Assembly (NCBI GenBank): GCA_028117185.1
Contig: JAOHHD010000002.1
Location: 17,890-81,889 of the forward strand
Origin: Luminiphilus sp.
Lineage (GTDB): Bacteria; Pseudomonadota; Gammaproteobacteria; Pseudomonadales; Halieaceae
Reading direction: 5' to 3'
DNA: 64,000 nt
Shown: positions 1 to 10,503 of the stretch, in pieces
Numbering within the stretch: the first letter of the stretch is position 1
Layout: each line of letters opens with the position of its first letter
Translations under genes and position numbers: made by a program
Notes under the pieces: model-generated
What the model was told of the DNA's origin: nothing
The model's database searches: none
What the model saw: only the letters and a program-made list of their open reading frames with translations

Positions 1-804
1 TTGTGTATTTTGTCTGCGAGGTAGACCGATCGATGTTGCCCACCGGTGCATCCGATCGCGATGGTCATGTAACTGCGATCACATTGATTAAAGTCGGCCA
101 CAACGCTGCTAATGAATTCCCGCAGCCGTTCATAAAAGGTGACACAGCGCTCTTCGTTATCTAGGAACTGTTTGACCAACGTATCTCGCCCGGTCAGGTG
201 GCGTAATGTTTCGTGCCAATAGGGATTGGGGATTGCCCGGGCATCGAAAACGAAGTCTGCATCGATGGGTACCCCTCGCTTAAAGGCAAAGGATTCGATC
301 AAGATGGAGAGCCCATCACGCTGCTCTACGATTCGAGTTGTAATCGTGTCGCGGAGTGCGCGCGGTGTGAGATCAGTCGTGTCAATCAGCAGATCGGCCT
401 CGGCCGCAATGCCCTCAAGATATTCTCGTTCCCTCGCAATGGCCTCTGGTAAGGAGCTATCGTTATTGGCTAGCGGGTGCCGACGACGGGTTTCGCTGAA
501 TCGTTTGATTAAGGCATGGGGTTGTGCATCGAGGAAGATTATCAAATGATCAGGTGTCTCAATGAGCTCTTTTAAGACGCTCGCTCGCTCGCTCGGTTCC
601 ATTCTAAAAGCTCGCGCGTCGATACATGCCACGACGCCATGGAAGCGATCGTGAAATGGGCTTTCGAGTACTTCATCGACGAAATGGGTGAGTAGCCGGG
701 GGGGGGAGATTATCGACACAATAATATCCCTCGTCCTCCAATAGCCTCAGTGCAGTGCTCTTACCTGCCCCTGAGCTGCCGCTGATGATGATGATTCGCG
801 GCAC
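1..804 (-). pseudogene. rapZ: RNase adapter protein RapZ, partial at window edge and apparently frameshifted
   Basis: RapZ is a P-loop protein that presents the small RNA GlmZ to RNase E and so tunes glucosamine-6-phosphate synthesis. The GTG start at 804 overlaps the ptsN stop by one base. The N-terminus shows a Walker A motif (GSSGAGKS, residues 9-16) and the family sequence YYCVDNLPP. At 698-706 a run of nine G (nine C in the coding strand) shifts the frame, and translation would stop at 673-675 after 43 residues. Removing one base restores an unbroken RapZ reading frame to the window edge, including FVFDARAIPNPYW and the C-terminal IGCTGGQHRSVYLADK. The downstream frame is fully conserved, so a sequencing error or slippage in the homopolymer is more likely than decay. 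The last residues lie outside the window. Confidence 0.85.
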
Positions 805-1265
805 TATGTGGCGCTTCCTCTTATCAACAGTTGTTGCAGACTTTGGGCGGTGCTTGCTGCTCGCAACGCACTGCGCATTGCTGAATCGGAGAAAATGGTG
901 GCGAGATTCGATAGCAAATCTAAATGTGCCTGAGTCGCTTCCTTGGGGACCAATAAGATAAAGATGATATCAACAGGGTAATCATCGATGGCTAAAAAAT
1001 CGATGGGCTGGTCTAACGTAAGCAGGCATCCCACTGCCTCCGTGCACAGATCGACTCTGCAATGCGGTATCGCTACCCCTTCACCGATGGCGGTGCTGCC
1101 TAGTTTTTCCCTACTCAACAGTTCTCGGTAAATGGCGCCGCTGGGCAAATCGAAGTGCTGTGCTATGGCTTCAGATGCACGCTCAAATAATCGCTTTTTA
1201 CTGAGCAGTGATGCCTGACAGAGTGTCAAAAGCTGTCGCGATGACATGTTGAGCGAATTAGACAT
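804..1265 (-). CDS. ptsN: PTS IIA-like nitrogen regulatory protein PtsN
   Basis: PtsN (EIIA-Ntr) is the terminal phosphate acceptor of the nitrogen phosphotransferase chain PtsP-PtsO-PtsN and regulates potassium and nitrogen responses by protein contacts. The 153-residue product has the PTS EIIA type-2 fold. The phosphorylated histidine sits in [10 protein letters not shown], near residue 67. A TTG codon at 1268 lies just upstream, but the ATG at 1265, 3 bases past the hpf stop, is preferred. It lies between hpf and rapZ, the standard rpoN-cluster position, and overlaps the rapZ start by one base, so these genes are probably co-transcribed. Confidence 0.93.
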   Translation of the reverse strand: MSNSLNMSSRQLLTLCQASLLSKKRLFERASEAIAQHFDLPSGAIYRELLSREKLGSTAIGEGVAIPHCRVDLCTEAVGCLLTLDQPIDFLAIDDYPVDIIFILLVPKEATQAHLDLLSNLATIFSDSAMRSALRAASTAQSLQQLLIRGSAT

Positions 1266-1268
1266 CAA

Positions 1269-1556
1269 TCAGTGGCCACGATGCTTTTCCTTATATTTAA
1301 TAACCTGTCGATCGAGTTTGTCCGCTAATGAATCAATGGCAAGGTACATATCGTCTGACTCGGAAGAGGCAAAGAGATCGGCGCCTGCCAGATGCAAGTT
1401 TGCTTCGGCTTTATGTTGGTGCTTCTCGACAATCAAAGTCACTTCTATTCGGGTAATTTGCTGCTCGTGTCTCTGGATGGGCGAGAGCTTATCTTCCACG
1501 TGATCGCGAATAGGCTGTGTCACATCTAGATGATGTCCGCTTACTGTGAGGTTCAT
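1269..1556 (-). CDS. hpf: Ribosome hibernation promoting factor (short form)
   Basis: This 95-residue protein matches the short HPF/YhbH family, which binds the 30S decoding channel and promotes inactive 100S ribosome dimers in stationary phase. The N-terminal MNLTVSGHHLDVTQPIRDHV is typical, as are the beta-alpha-beta-beta-beta-alpha layout and a basic helix near the C-terminus (DSLADKLDRQVIKYKEKHR). It lacks the C-terminal extension of long HPF, so it should need a partner such as RMF for dimerisation. It sits 31 bases downstream of rpoN, the conserved arrangement in gammaproteobacteria. Confidence 0.92.
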   Translation of the reverse strand: MNLTVSGHHLDVTQPIRDHVEDKLSPIQRHEQQITRIEVTLIVEKHQHKAEANLHLAGADLFASSESDDMYLAIDSLADKLDRQVIKYKEKHRGH

Positions 1557-1587
1557 ATCGCATTCCTATGTCGGTAGGCCATTGTTT

Positions 1588-2991
1588 TCAGTTTAGCCGT
1601 TTGCGCTCATTTGAGGGAGGGATATTAAGTTGGTCTCGGTATTTCGCAACGGTTCTTCTCGCTACGGTCATCCCCTTTGCTTTGAGTAACGTGCATAACT
1701 TCGCATCACTCAAGGGCTTGCGGACATCTTCGCCATTGACCAATTGCCTTACTGCTGCCTTAATCGCCGTAGACGAAGAGTCCTCGCCACCATCGCCCGC
1801 GATGCGGCTTGAAAAGAAATACTTCAGCTCGAAGGTTCCGCGGGGAGTGTGCATATATTTTTGTGTGGTGGCTCTTGAGACGGTGGATTCATGCAGATCG
1901 ACTTCAGAAGCGATGTCGGCAAGTATGAGCGGCTTCATGCCAATTTCACCCCGCTCTAGAAAAGATCGTTGATGCTCAACAATTTTTGTAGCGACCTTTA
2001 ACAGCGTTTCATTGCGGCTTTGCAGGCTTTTCATAAACCAACGTGCCTCTTGCAGGTGTTCCTTCGCATAGCCTCTATCACTAGCCGATCCCTCACTCAG
2101 CATCGCGACATAGTGCTCATTGACACGGAGCTTGGGTGAAATATCGGGGTTGAGTTCAACCTGCCATCGGTTGTTATGTTGTCTGACAAAAATATCAGGC
2201 GTCACGTAGGCAGTTTGCTCGCCACCAATGCTCGCGCCTGGGGTGGGGTCGAGTGAGCGGATCAGCTGCATCGCGCCCTCGATGTCTGATTCTTCAGCGC
2301 GTAGTTTTTTTGCTAGCTGGCGCAGTGGTGCAGTGGGGAGTTGGTTAAGATGACGACTGACTAACGCGCCGGCAACATCTCTAAATGGTGTGCTTGGGGG
2401 CAGTTGACGCAGTTGTATGAGTAGACAGTCCCGCAAGTCCTCTGCAAATAAACCCGCGGGTTCGAAGTGTTGCAGTCGATGTAGTACTGCCAGCACTTCT
2501 TCTAAATCGACATCGTCAATTGATAGGTCGGATTGAATACTCTCAGGCGTCTGTATCAGCCGACCATCCGCATCAATGGCATCAATCAGCGCGAGGGCGA
2601 TGACGCGATCTATGTCTGAAAAGCGTGTCAGATTCAGCTGCCACAACAAGTGGTCTTTTAGAGAGGTCTCTTCAGAATCCTGATCTGTAAAATCAGAGTC
2701 CGTGGGGTGGCTGGACGGGGGCGGGGCGGCAGAGGGGAGGATGTCCTCCCATGATGTATCAACACTGAGCTCTTGACTCTCTTCGTCAGTATTTGTGGTT
2801 TCGGAGAAATCAATATCCTCTGACTCGATACTGTCGTCGGTATCGTGCTCTAATAGGGCATTGGACGCCAACGTGTCGTCAATGGTTTGTTGTAAATCAA
2901 GGGTGCTCATTTGCAGCAGTTTGATTGCCAGCTGGAGTTGTGGCGTCAGGACTAATTGTTGTCCGAGCTTGAGCTGAAGCGCTTGTTTCAT
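1588..2991 (-). CDS. rpoN: RNA polymerase sigma-54 factor
   Basis: Sigma-54 directs RNA polymerase to -24/-12 promoters and needs AAA+ activators. The 467-residue protein shows the three family regions. Region I is glutamine- and leucine-rich (LQLKLGQQLVLTPQLQLAIK, residues 5-24). A variable acidic region II spans about residues 50-120. The core-binding and DNA-binding part ends in the RpoN box ARRTVAKYR close to the C-terminus, followed by the basic tail NERKRLN. It lies downstream of lptB and upstream of hpf, the usual order. A 190-base gap with a strong inverted repeat separates it from lptB, which may allow separate expression. Confidence 0.97.
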   Translation of the reverse strand: MKQALQLKLGQQLVLTPQLQLAIKLLQMSTLDLQQTIDDTLASNALLEHDTDDSIESEDIDFSETTNTDEESQELSVDTSWEDILPSAAPPPSSHPTDSDFTDQDSEETSLKDHLLWQLNLTRFSDIDRVIALALIDAIDADGRLIQTPESIQSDLSIDDVDLEEVLAVLHRLQHFEPAGLFAEDLRDCLLIQLRQLPPSTPFRDVAGALVSRHLNQLPTAPLRQLAKKLRAEESDIEGAMQLIRSLDPTPGASIGGEQTAYVTPDIFVRQHNNRWQVELNPDISPKLRVNEHYVAMLSEGSASDRGYAKEHLQEARWFMKSLQSRNETLLKVATKIVEHQRSFLERGEIGMKPLILADIASEVDLHESTVSRATTQKYMHTPRGTFELKYFFSSRIAGDGGEDSSSTAIKAAVRQLVNGEDVRKPLSDAKLCTLLKAKGMTVARRTVAKYRDQLNIPPSNERKRLN

Positions 2992-3079
2992 ACCGCTTAG
3001 AATGCCTTAGAGGACCTTTAGTGTATCCTTGCGCCGTTCATAAGCAAACAACTTGGCAAGGAAATTGCATCGGGGGTTT

Positions 3080-3116
3080 TTTAGGGGCGACCGTTAAGCG
3101 TCGTACCGCCCCTAAA
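3080..3116. other. Perfect 10-bp inverted repeat between lptB and rpoN
   Basis: TTTAGGGGCG at 3080-3089 is matched by its exact reverse complement at 3107-3116, leaving a 17-base loop. In the minus-strand transcript running from lptB into rpoN this forms a strong hairpin followed by an A-run rather than a U-run, so it is not a classic rho-independent terminator. It may stabilise mRNA ends or serve as a protein site. The role is inferred only from position. Confidence 0.5.
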
Positions 3117-3181
3117 GGCTTCAGGCCACTAGGATCTGCGCCGAGTGGATAGTCAGCCTGATTGATTAGAGGGAGAACCCC

Positions 3182-3895
3182 TCACCGAGGTAGGTTTGTC
3201 GTACTTTTTTCATTGGCTAAGACGTCTGAGGGTAGTCCAGAGGCGATGACGTGTCCCTCGCCTATGATATAGGCTCTTTCACAGATATCGAGCGTCTCGC
3301 GTACATTATGATCGGTAATGAGAACCCCGATACCGCGGTGTTTTAGATGAGTAATAATGCCTTTAATGTCTGATATGGAAATAGGATCAACTCCCGCAAA
3401 AGGCTCATCAAGCAGAATCACTGTTGGGTCAGTGGCCAATGCCCGTGCTATCTCTACCCGCCGCCGTTCACCACCTGATAGAGCTTGCCCTAATGCATCA
3501 GCGAGATGACCGACATTAAACTCGTCTAGTAGGTCCTCAGCCATTTTTAGCCGTGCTTTGCGCGCGAGATCCGATCGCGTCTCGAGAATCGCCAGTAAAT
3601 TATCTTTAACCGATAATTGTCTGAAAATAGAGGCTTCCTGCGGCAAATAGCCAATCCCTGATCTGGCTCTCTGGTGCATCGGTAGGGTCATCAGTGAGCG
3701 ATCATTGAGCCGTATATCGCCTGCATCCGCATTAACCAAACCCACAATCATATAAAAACAGGTGGTCTTACCGGCGCCATTTGGGCCCAGTAAACCGACT
3801 ATTTCTCCCGCACTGACTTCTAACGAGACGTCTTTCACTACCGGGCGGCCACCGTAAGCTTTAGCAAGATGATGGGCGCTGAGAGTGCTAGTCAT
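3182..3895 (-). CDS. lptB: LPS export ABC transporter ATP-binding protein LptB
   Basis: LptB is the cytoplasmic ATPase that works with LptFG to pull lipopolysaccharide from the inner membrane onto the LptC-LptA bridge. The 237-residue protein has Walker [10 protein letters not shown] (about residues 38-46), the signature [15 protein letters not shown], Walker [14 protein letters not shown] and the switch histidine in [11 protein letters not shown]. The length equals the family norm. Its start overlaps the end of lptA by 8 bases, so the two are translationally coupled. Confidence 0.97.
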   Translation of the reverse strand: MTSTLSAHHLAKAYGGRPVVKDVSLEVSAGEIVGLLGPNGAGKTTCFYMIVGLVNADAGDIRLNDRSLMTLPMHQRARSGIGYLPQEASIFRQLSVKDNLLAILETRSDLARKARLKMAEDLLDEFNVGHLADALGQALSGGERRRVEIARALATDPTVILLDEPFAGVDPISISDIKGIITHLKHRGIGVLITDHNVRETLDICERAYIIGEGHVIASGLPSDVLANEKSTTNLPR

Positions 3896-4436
3896 TGGCT
3901 GGTTCGGTGCGCAGGTTTTCGGGGGGAATTACGACCTCAACCCGCCGGTCGCCTCCTGAACCTGTGTTGCCGGCCGCTTTGACCGTGCGCTTGCTGACAA
4001 TGTAATCAATGTGATCACCAGAGAGGGTTGATCCATCTTGCTTGATCTTGGCGTCGTCTATGAGCCTCACTAAGTCCTCTGCTCGCCGGTATTCAATTCG
4101 CAGAGCCGATGCCTCAACGGGAGCCTGTTCTGGCGTAGGCTGTTGTATGAGCGTAGCGGGCTGTCCCGCAGCGAGGATAGCATCCGCTCCCTTGTCGTCG
4201 TGGCGGATAGCGATGCGATCAGCCGTGATGCGCAGTGATCCTTGCGTTAACACTACGTTACCCTCGTAGCGCGTTTCTCCCACCATTTCATCTCGCACGG
4301 CTTCATCCGCCTCAATTTGAATGGGCTGATCACGATCTGAATCGAGTGCACCGACATAAGGCGCAGCAAGCAACAGGCACGCCAAGAGCAATCGATTGGC
4401 GATACGAACACTATTATTCATATTGAGTTTTGACAT
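3888..4436 (-). CDS. lptA: LPS transport periplasmic protein LptA
   Basis: LptA is the periplasmic bridge protein of LPS transport. The 182-residue product has a cleavable signal peptide (hydrophobic [16 protein letters not shown], about residues 15-30) followed by an OstA-type beta-jellyroll with [34 protein letters not shown] and a later [16 protein letters not shown]. The start at 4436 overlaps the lptC end by 23 bases. An alternative ATG at 4421 would shorten it by five residues and still keep the signal peptide. Confidence 0.93.
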   Translation of the reverse strand: MSKLNMNNSVRIANRLLLACLLLAAPYVGALDSDRDQPIQIEADEAVRDEMVGETRYEGNVVLTQGSLRITADRIAIRHDDKGADAILAAGQPATLIQQPTPEQAPVEASALRIEYRRAEDLVRLIDDAKIKQDGSTLSGDHIDYIVSKRTVKAAGNTGSGGDRRVEVVIPPENLRTEPAND

Positions 4437-4950
4437 TTCCCTTCAGTGTCGCTGTATTGGCAACCAAATCCAGTTCAAAACCCGCCCCAGTCGACTTGCT
4501 CCCCCGCCCGGTGAGTAACACGTCATCATGGCCTTCGGCACGTTTTTGATCCATGTTGAGCAACATTGTCTCAGTGTTCAGCGTGGCTTGGTTTGTGGCT
4601 TCATACACTGTGACCCCATCTTGCAAGGCAAGTTCATTGGTCCGCTCATAAAGTACGCCGGCTTCTGCTGCGATATCCCAGCGCAAATCGTCTTCGCCCT
4701 CCGTTCGATAGCGAATACTTTTTAAGGCAGTGACTTCACTCCCGAGCTGCCGTTCTGCAGAGCCAATATGCATGACTTCAGAGGCCGCCCCGCTATGCGA
4801 GAACTGTGTTCTTGTTCCACCTTTCACGTAGCTTTCGATAACCGAGACACCACTATTTTTTCGCGCAAAAAGCGCCTCGGAGGGCGTCAGCGATCGCCAA
4901 AAGCTGACGCTCAAGGCGCATCCTACGACGATGATGGTTAGCCATTTCAA
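4414..4950 (-). CDS. lptC: LPS export inner-membrane protein LptC
   Basis: LptC is a bitopic inner-membrane protein that hands LPS from LptBFG to LptA. I place the start at a TTG codon (4948-4950) that overlaps the kdsC stop as TTGA. This gives 178 residues, near the family length, beginning with KWLTIIVVGCALSVSFW, a single membrane anchor. A longer frame upstream has no supported start and lies inside kdsC. The periplasmic part shows LptC-type strands (SIRYRTEGEDDLRWDIAAEAG; LNTETMLLNMDQKRAEGHDDV). The start choice is the main uncertainty. Confidence 0.88.
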   Translation of the reverse strand: MKWLTIIVVGCALSVSFWRSLTPSEALFARKNSGVSVIESYVKGGTRTQFSHSGAASEVMHIGSAERQLGSEVTALKSIRYRTEGEDDLRWDIAAEAGVLYERTNELALQDGVTVYEATNQATLNTETMLLNMDQKRAEGHDDVLLTGRGSKSTGAGFELDLVANTATLKGNVKTQYE

Positions 4951-5474
4951 TGAAATTCGCTCAACCGCGCGGACATCAGTCCCTGCGATGTTAATAAGAA
5001 ATCGCTCAAGGCGCGCACGGCCCCTTGGCCCCCTGCGCAAGGCGCTATCCAGTCCGCCATATTTTGAACAGGTGCTGCCGCGTCATTGGGGCAGGTGGCA
5101 AGCCCCGCTAGTTTTAACGCGCTGAGATCCGGCAGGTCATCTCCCATGTAAGCGACGCGAGAGGCTGGGAGTGCGCGCTCATCGAGTAATGCTTGTAGTG
5201 CCACCCCCTTGTCTTCGCGGCCCTGCACCACAGTGGCAATGCTGAGCTCGGCGGCACGGCGTTCAACGGCTGCGGAGGTTCTGCCTGTGATGATGGCGAC
5301 CTCGATTCCACTCTTTTGCAGCAGTTTAATGCCCAGCCCGTCTTTGATATTGAATGATTTGATTTCTGCTTGATCGCTCGCACCATATAGCACTGAGCCG
5401 TCGGTCAATACCCCGTCAACATCCAGCACCAGTAATTGAATCTCCTCTGCTTTCTGTGCGGCTCGACCGTTCAT
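4947..5474 (-). CDS. kdsC: 3-deoxy-D-manno-octulosonate 8-phosphate phosphatase KdsC
   Basis: KdsC is a HAD-family phosphatase that converts Kdo-8-phosphate to Kdo for lipid A core synthesis. The 175-residue protein has the C0-type HAD motif I DVDGVLTDG (residues 18-26), the motif II threonine in IITGRTS, the lysine region and motif III GDDLPDLSAL. There is no cap domain, as expected for a tetrameric KdsC. It overlaps kdsD by 4 bases and lptC by 4 bases, forming a tightly coupled Kdo/LPS export block. Confidence 0.96.
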   Translation of the reverse strand: MNGRAAQKAEEIQLLVLDVDGVLTDGSVLYGASDQAEIKSFNIKDGLGIKLLQKSGIEVAIITGRTSAAVERRAAELSIATVVQGREDKGVALQALLDERALPASRVAYMGDDLPDLSALKLAGLATCPNDAAAPVQNMADWIAPCAGGQGAVRALSDFLLTSQGLMSARLSEFH

Positions 5475-6451
5475 GAGATACCTGCTTTAAGCAACGCGAG
5501 TAGTGTGACAACACCGTGCACCGCTCCCTGCTCATCGACGATGACCAGTGCACTGATCTTATGGCGCTCCATCATGCTCATCGCTTCTGCGGCTAACATC
5601 CCCTCGGTCGCGGTTTGCGCGCTGCTTGTCATGGCGCTGATCAGCGGCGTGCTCTGAAGGTCTTTCTGGTCTGCGACGGCCCGCCTTAGATCGCCGTCGG
5701 TAAATACCCCCGATAAAATATCAAGCTCGTTAACGACGGTGGTCATGCCAAGACCTTTTTGAGTCATTTCATACAGTGCATCGATCAGCACTGCGGAGGT
5801 CGATACTTTGGGGATCTCGGTGCCCCGGACCATGACGTCGCTGACGCGCAATAACAGTTGTCGTCCCAGCGCGCCGCCCGGATGCGAAAATGCGAATTCC
5901 TCGGCGGTGAAGCCTCTGGCCTCGAGTATCGCTATAGCTAAAGCATCGCCCATTACCAGCGCTGCAGTGGTGCTGGCTGTGGGGGCAAGATTCAGTGGGC
6001 AAGCTTCCGTTTTGATAGCCGCTAGCAGGTGCACATCTGACGCCAGAGCCAGTTCTGAGGTCGCATCGCCGGTAATGCTGATGAGAGAGATATTCAATCG
6101 CTTAATGAGCGGCAACAGCGTGAGGATTTCGCTAGTGTTGCCGCTATTAGAGAGTGCCAGGACACAGTCGCTCTGGGTGATCATCCCCATATCACCGTGA
6201 GAGGCTTCTCCCGGGTGAACAAAAAAAGCGGGGGTGCCAGTGCTCGCTAATGTGGCAGCGATTTTCCCCGCGATATGACCACTCTTCCCCATACCTGTCA
6301 CAATCACCCTGCCTTGTGTCGCCATCATGCGGCGGCAGGCCTCACCAAAGTCCGCACCAATCGAGAGACCCAGTTCAGACACTGTTTGACTCTCAAGTGC
6401 AATGGTGCGCCGAGCGGATTCGATAAAAAAAGGATCGTTTTGTGAGGCCAT
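5471..6451 (-). CDS. kdsD: D-arabinose 5-phosphate isomerase KdsD
   Basis: KdsD interconverts ribulose 5-phosphate and arabinose 5-phosphate, the first committed step to Kdo. The 326-residue protein has an N-terminal SIS domain (VTGMGKSGHIAGKIAATLAS, HPGEASHGDMGMI, ALSNSGNTSEIL) followed by two CBS motifs (from about residue 200). I use the ATG at 6451, two bases after the yrbG stop. A TTG at 6475 extends the frame by eight residues into yrbG and is less likely. The length agrees with Pseudomonas-type KdsD. Confidence 0.95.
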   Translation of the reverse strand: MASQNDPFFIESARRTIALESQTVSELGLSIGADFGEACRRMMATQGRVIVTGMGKSGHIAGKIAATLASTGTPAFFVHPGEASHGDMGMITQSDCVLALSNSGNTSEILTLLPLIKRLNISLISITGDATSELALASDVHLLAAIKTEACPLNLAPTASTTAALVMGDALAIAILEARGFTAEEFAFSHPGGALGRQLLLRVSDVMVRGTEIPKVSTSAVLIDALYEMTQKGLGMTTVVNELDILSGVFTDGDLRRAVADQKDLQSTPLISAMTSSAQTATEGMLAAEAMSMMERHKISALVIVDEQGAVHGVVTLLALLKAGIS

Positions 6452-6453
6452 GG

Positions 6454-7434
6454 TTAGGGTGTCATGAAAAGCCAAAGATAATAGGCAATGTAGAGTGCCA
6501 GCAGTACCATTCCGGTGTTGCGCGTCAAGGTACTCACACCGGACTGCCTATTCCAACCGTACAGCGCGGCGAGAGCAAGTACGAGAGTTGTGACAAATAC
6601 CGCTACCAAATCTCGATGTAACACTTCGGTTTGAAGGTTAAGGGTACCCCAGAAGCCGGGAATGGCCAGTACTAGCAGCAGATTGAACATATTAGAGCCA
6701 ATAATCGCGCCTATCGCCATATCCGCCTGACCTTTGAGTGCGCTCATCACAGAGGCGGCTAATTCCGGCAGGCTAGTGCCCACGGCGACAATGGTTAATC
6801 CAATGACGAGCTCTGATACGCCCAGCGCGGCTGCGACCTGTGACGCAGCCCAGACTAAAGCGCGCGAGGAGGCGATCAAAAGACCCAAGCCACCGAGAAA
6901 AGTGAGCCATGCGGCGACCGGGGCGAGTGAAGGGATAGGGGGTGCTTCGTCTTTGCCGAGGGGATGCTGCCCATGTCGGATAATGTACAGAAAAAACAGT
7001 CCAAGTGCGGCTAGCAGCACGAGGCTGTCGCCCCGAGAGAGGTCAAGGTCGACCAGCAGGGCGCCAGTAAGTAAGACGACCAAGACGAGTATGGGCAGAT
7101 CGATGAAGGTCGTACTTTTATTGAGCGAAATGGATTTCACCAATAGCGTGATACCAAGCACTAGGCCGACATTGGCAATATTGGAACCGAGTGCGTTCCC
7201 GACAGCCAGCTCGCCAGATCCCGACCATGCCGACATGACAGAAATCAGAATTTCAGGCGCAGAAGTCCCCACAGACACAATCGTGAGTCCGATCATCATG
7301 GGCGTGAGGCCGGCTCGCTGCGCAATAGCTGAGGCGCCATCGACGAATTTGTCTGCACTCCAGACCAGCGCGACCAAGCCGATTACGATGACCGCTGAGA
7401 ACCACAACACTATCGCTGTCCTTATTTCTTCCAT
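6454..7434 (-). CDS. yrbG: Calcium/sodium antiporter of the YrbG family
   Basis: This is a CaCA-superfamily integral membrane protein of 326 residues with two inverted repeats of about five membrane helices. The paired ion-binding alpha-repeats are visible: VGTSAPEILISVMSAWSGSGELAVGNALGSNIAN in part near residue 60, and VGTSLPELAASVMSALKG followed by GAIIGSNMFNLL in the second half. The start is taken at 7434 (MEEIRTAIVLWF); the frame opens 48 bases further upstream without support. It heads the minus-strand kds-lpt-rpoN block, as in other gammaproteobacteria. Its physiological ion is not certain in this family. Confidence 0.92.
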   Translation of the reverse strand: MEEIRTAIVLWFSAVIVIGLVALVWSADKFVDGASAIAQRAGLTPMMIGLTIVSVGTSAPEILISVMSAWSGSGELAVGNALGSNIANVGLVLGITLLVKSISLNKSTTFIDLPILVLVVLLTGALLVDLDLSRGDSLVLLAALGLFFLYIIRHGQHPLGKDEAPPIPSLAPVAAWLTFLGGLGLLIASSRALVWAASQVAAALGVSELVIGLTIVAVGTSLPELAASVMSALKGQADMAIGAIIGSNMFNLLLVLAIPGFWGTLNLQTEVLHRDLVAVFVTTLVLALAALYGWNRQSGVSTLTRNTGMVLLALYIAYYLWLFMTP

Positions 7435-7580
7435 AATCCGGGCAAGTCGCCCGCCCGCTGATCGAGTATCATGGCACATCACTGAGCAACGCTTTAGCCT
7501 GACAGGGAGATGGCAGGCCGAGAGGCATGGAGTTTAACCCAGTCCACAGCGGCGGGGGCAGTGGCGAAAATGTTTAAGCG

Positions 7581-7609
7581 TTGCAGAAAATGTATGGCAA
7601 GGGTTATCA
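7581..7609 (+). promoter_or_regulatory. Candidate sigma-70 promoter for mlaC-ibaG-murA
   Basis: TTGCAG at 7581-7586 and TTATCA at 7604-7609 are separated by 17 bases and lie 25 bases before the mlaC GTG start, in the divergent gap between yrbG and mlaC. A Shine-Dalgarno GGAGGT lies at 7624-7629. The -10 box is a weak match, so this is a suggestion only. Confidence 0.35.
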
Positions 7610-7633
7610 CTCTTAAGAGGGTCGGAGGTTATC

Positions 7634-8321
7634 GTGTATCGCAATCTAGTCTGTCAGCCATTGGTGGCCGTATTAGGGCTGAGTCTCGCCTTTTCGGCTG
7701 CCAGCGCGTCTGATGAGGTTGTCACCGCTAATATGGGTCCTGCCGAGGTGGTTTCAGGTGTGACGGCAGAGGTGATGAATGTTGTTGCAGAGGCTAATAC
7801 GTATTTTGATACAAACCCTGAGCGCTATTACCGAGAGATTGATAATGCGCTGGCGAGTCTGGTCGATTGGCGTGGCTTCGCGACAGCGGTGATGGGGCAG
7901 TATTACAGCCGTGGGAAATCACTAGATCAGCAGGGCCGGCAGACATTGAAAGCGCAGCGCGATCGGTTTGCAGTGGTGCTCAGAGAAGGGTTGATACAAA
8001 GCTATGCCAAAGGCTTATTAGCGTTTGGTGGTGCGCAAATGGAAGTGATGGGTGTCGAAGCTTCACCGGAGAGCACCCGCATTGCATCAGTGACTCAAGC
8101 CGTTTACGGAGAGGCTGATCGTGTTTACACCATCCGATACCAAATGGGTCAGTACCGAGACGGCTCTTGGAAACTGCGTAATCTCATTATTGAGACGATT
8201 AACCTTGGTGAGATCTATCGCAATCAATTCAATGCCCTCGCACAGAGTGCGAGCGGCGATCTTGATATGGTGATTGATCAGTGGAATGCCACGATTGCAG
8301 AACAAGCAGAGGATTTAGTTC

Positions 8322-8329
<8 letters not shown>
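7634..8329 (+). CDS. mlaC: MlaC-type phospholipid-binding periplasmic protein
   Basis: MlaC shuttles phospholipids between the outer-membrane MlaA complex and the inner-membrane MlaFEDB transporter. The 231-residue product has a signal peptide (VAVLGLSLAFSAASAS, about residues 11-26) and family features: a helical region with YYREIDNALASLVDWRGFATAVMGQYY and a later strand VYTIRYQMGQYRDGSWKLRNLIIETINLGEIYRNQF. It starts with GTG behind a good GGAGGT. It overlaps ibaG by 8 bases. mlaF, mlaE and mlaD, which normally precede mlaC, are absent, and mlaB is not found after it, so the transporter must be elsewhere or missing. Confidence 0.9.
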
Positions 8330-9828
<1,499 letters not shown>

Positions 9829-9845
9829 CAGGTGGTGAAGAGATC

Positions 9846-10499
9846 ATGAATATAGCGGACCCTATAACGATAGCGCTAACCAAGGGGCGGATACTCAAAG
9901 AGACGCTGCCGCTACTGGCGAAGGTGGGCATTGAGCCCAGCGAGGATCTCGACGAGAGCCGCAAACTCATTGTGCCCACGACGTTAGCAAACGTACACCT
10001 CGTTATTTTGCGAGGATCCGATGTGCCAACCTATGTCAAGCATGGTGCGGCAGATCTTGGTATTGCCGGTAAAGATATGCTGTTGGAGTTCGGTGGAGAG
10101 GGCATCTACGAACCGCTCGATCTGGGTATTGCGCGCTGTCGATTGATGACGGCAGGTCCGCGATTATCGCAGACGGCGCAGGCCCCGCGTCGTCGTGTGA
10201 GGGTCGCGACAAAATTTCTCAATATTGCGAGAGCACACTATGCGGCAAGAGGTATCCACGCAGACTTGATCAAGCTCTATGGCTCGATGGAGCTGGCGCC
10301 GTTAATGGGGCTGGCTGATGAGATTGTTGATATTGTCGATACTGGGAAGACGCTCGAAGAGAACGGGATGGTGCCGCTTGCGTTAATTGCAGAGGTGTCC
10401 TCGCGCTTGATTGTGAACAAAGCGTCGATGCGGACCCGCCATGCGTCGGTTAGGATATTGGTCGACGCGCTCGCAGAAGCTGTCGGGGTTCAGGAGTGA
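9846..10499 (+). CDS. hisG: ATP phosphoribosyltransferase, short form HisG
   Basis: HisG condenses ATP and PRPP in the first step of histidine synthesis. At 217 residues this is the short form, which lacks the C-terminal histidine-binding domain and in other bacteria needs the HisRS-like regulatory subunit HisZ. Motifs include [14 protein letters not shown] near the N-terminus, [12 protein letters not shown], and the PRPP-loop region [17 protein letters not shown]. No hisZ is present in the window. It sits 17 bases after murA and 4 bases before hisD. Confidence 0.96.
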   Translation: MNIADPITIALTKGRILKETLPLLAKVGIEPSEDLDESRKLIVPTTLANVHLVILRGSDVPTYVKHGAADLGIAGKDMLLEFGGEGIYEPLDLGIARCRLMTAGPRLSQTAQAPRRRVRVATKFLNIARAHYAARGIHADLIKLYGSMELAPLMGLADEIVDIVDTGKTLEENGMVPLALIAEVSSRLIVNKASMRTRHASVRILVDALAEAVGVQE

Positions 10500-10503
10500 T
10501 GCT

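Noticed and set aside
6734..7537. A 267-codon open frame on the plus strand.
   Set aside because: It lies almost entirely antisense to yrbG, has serine/arginine/threonine-rich low-complexity content typical of an antisense frame and matches no family I know.
7435..7633. Possible remnant of mlaF/mlaE/mlaD between yrbG and mlaC.
   Set aside because: I found no Walker motif or permease-like fragment in either strand of this short gap; it looks like an ordinary divergent promoter region.
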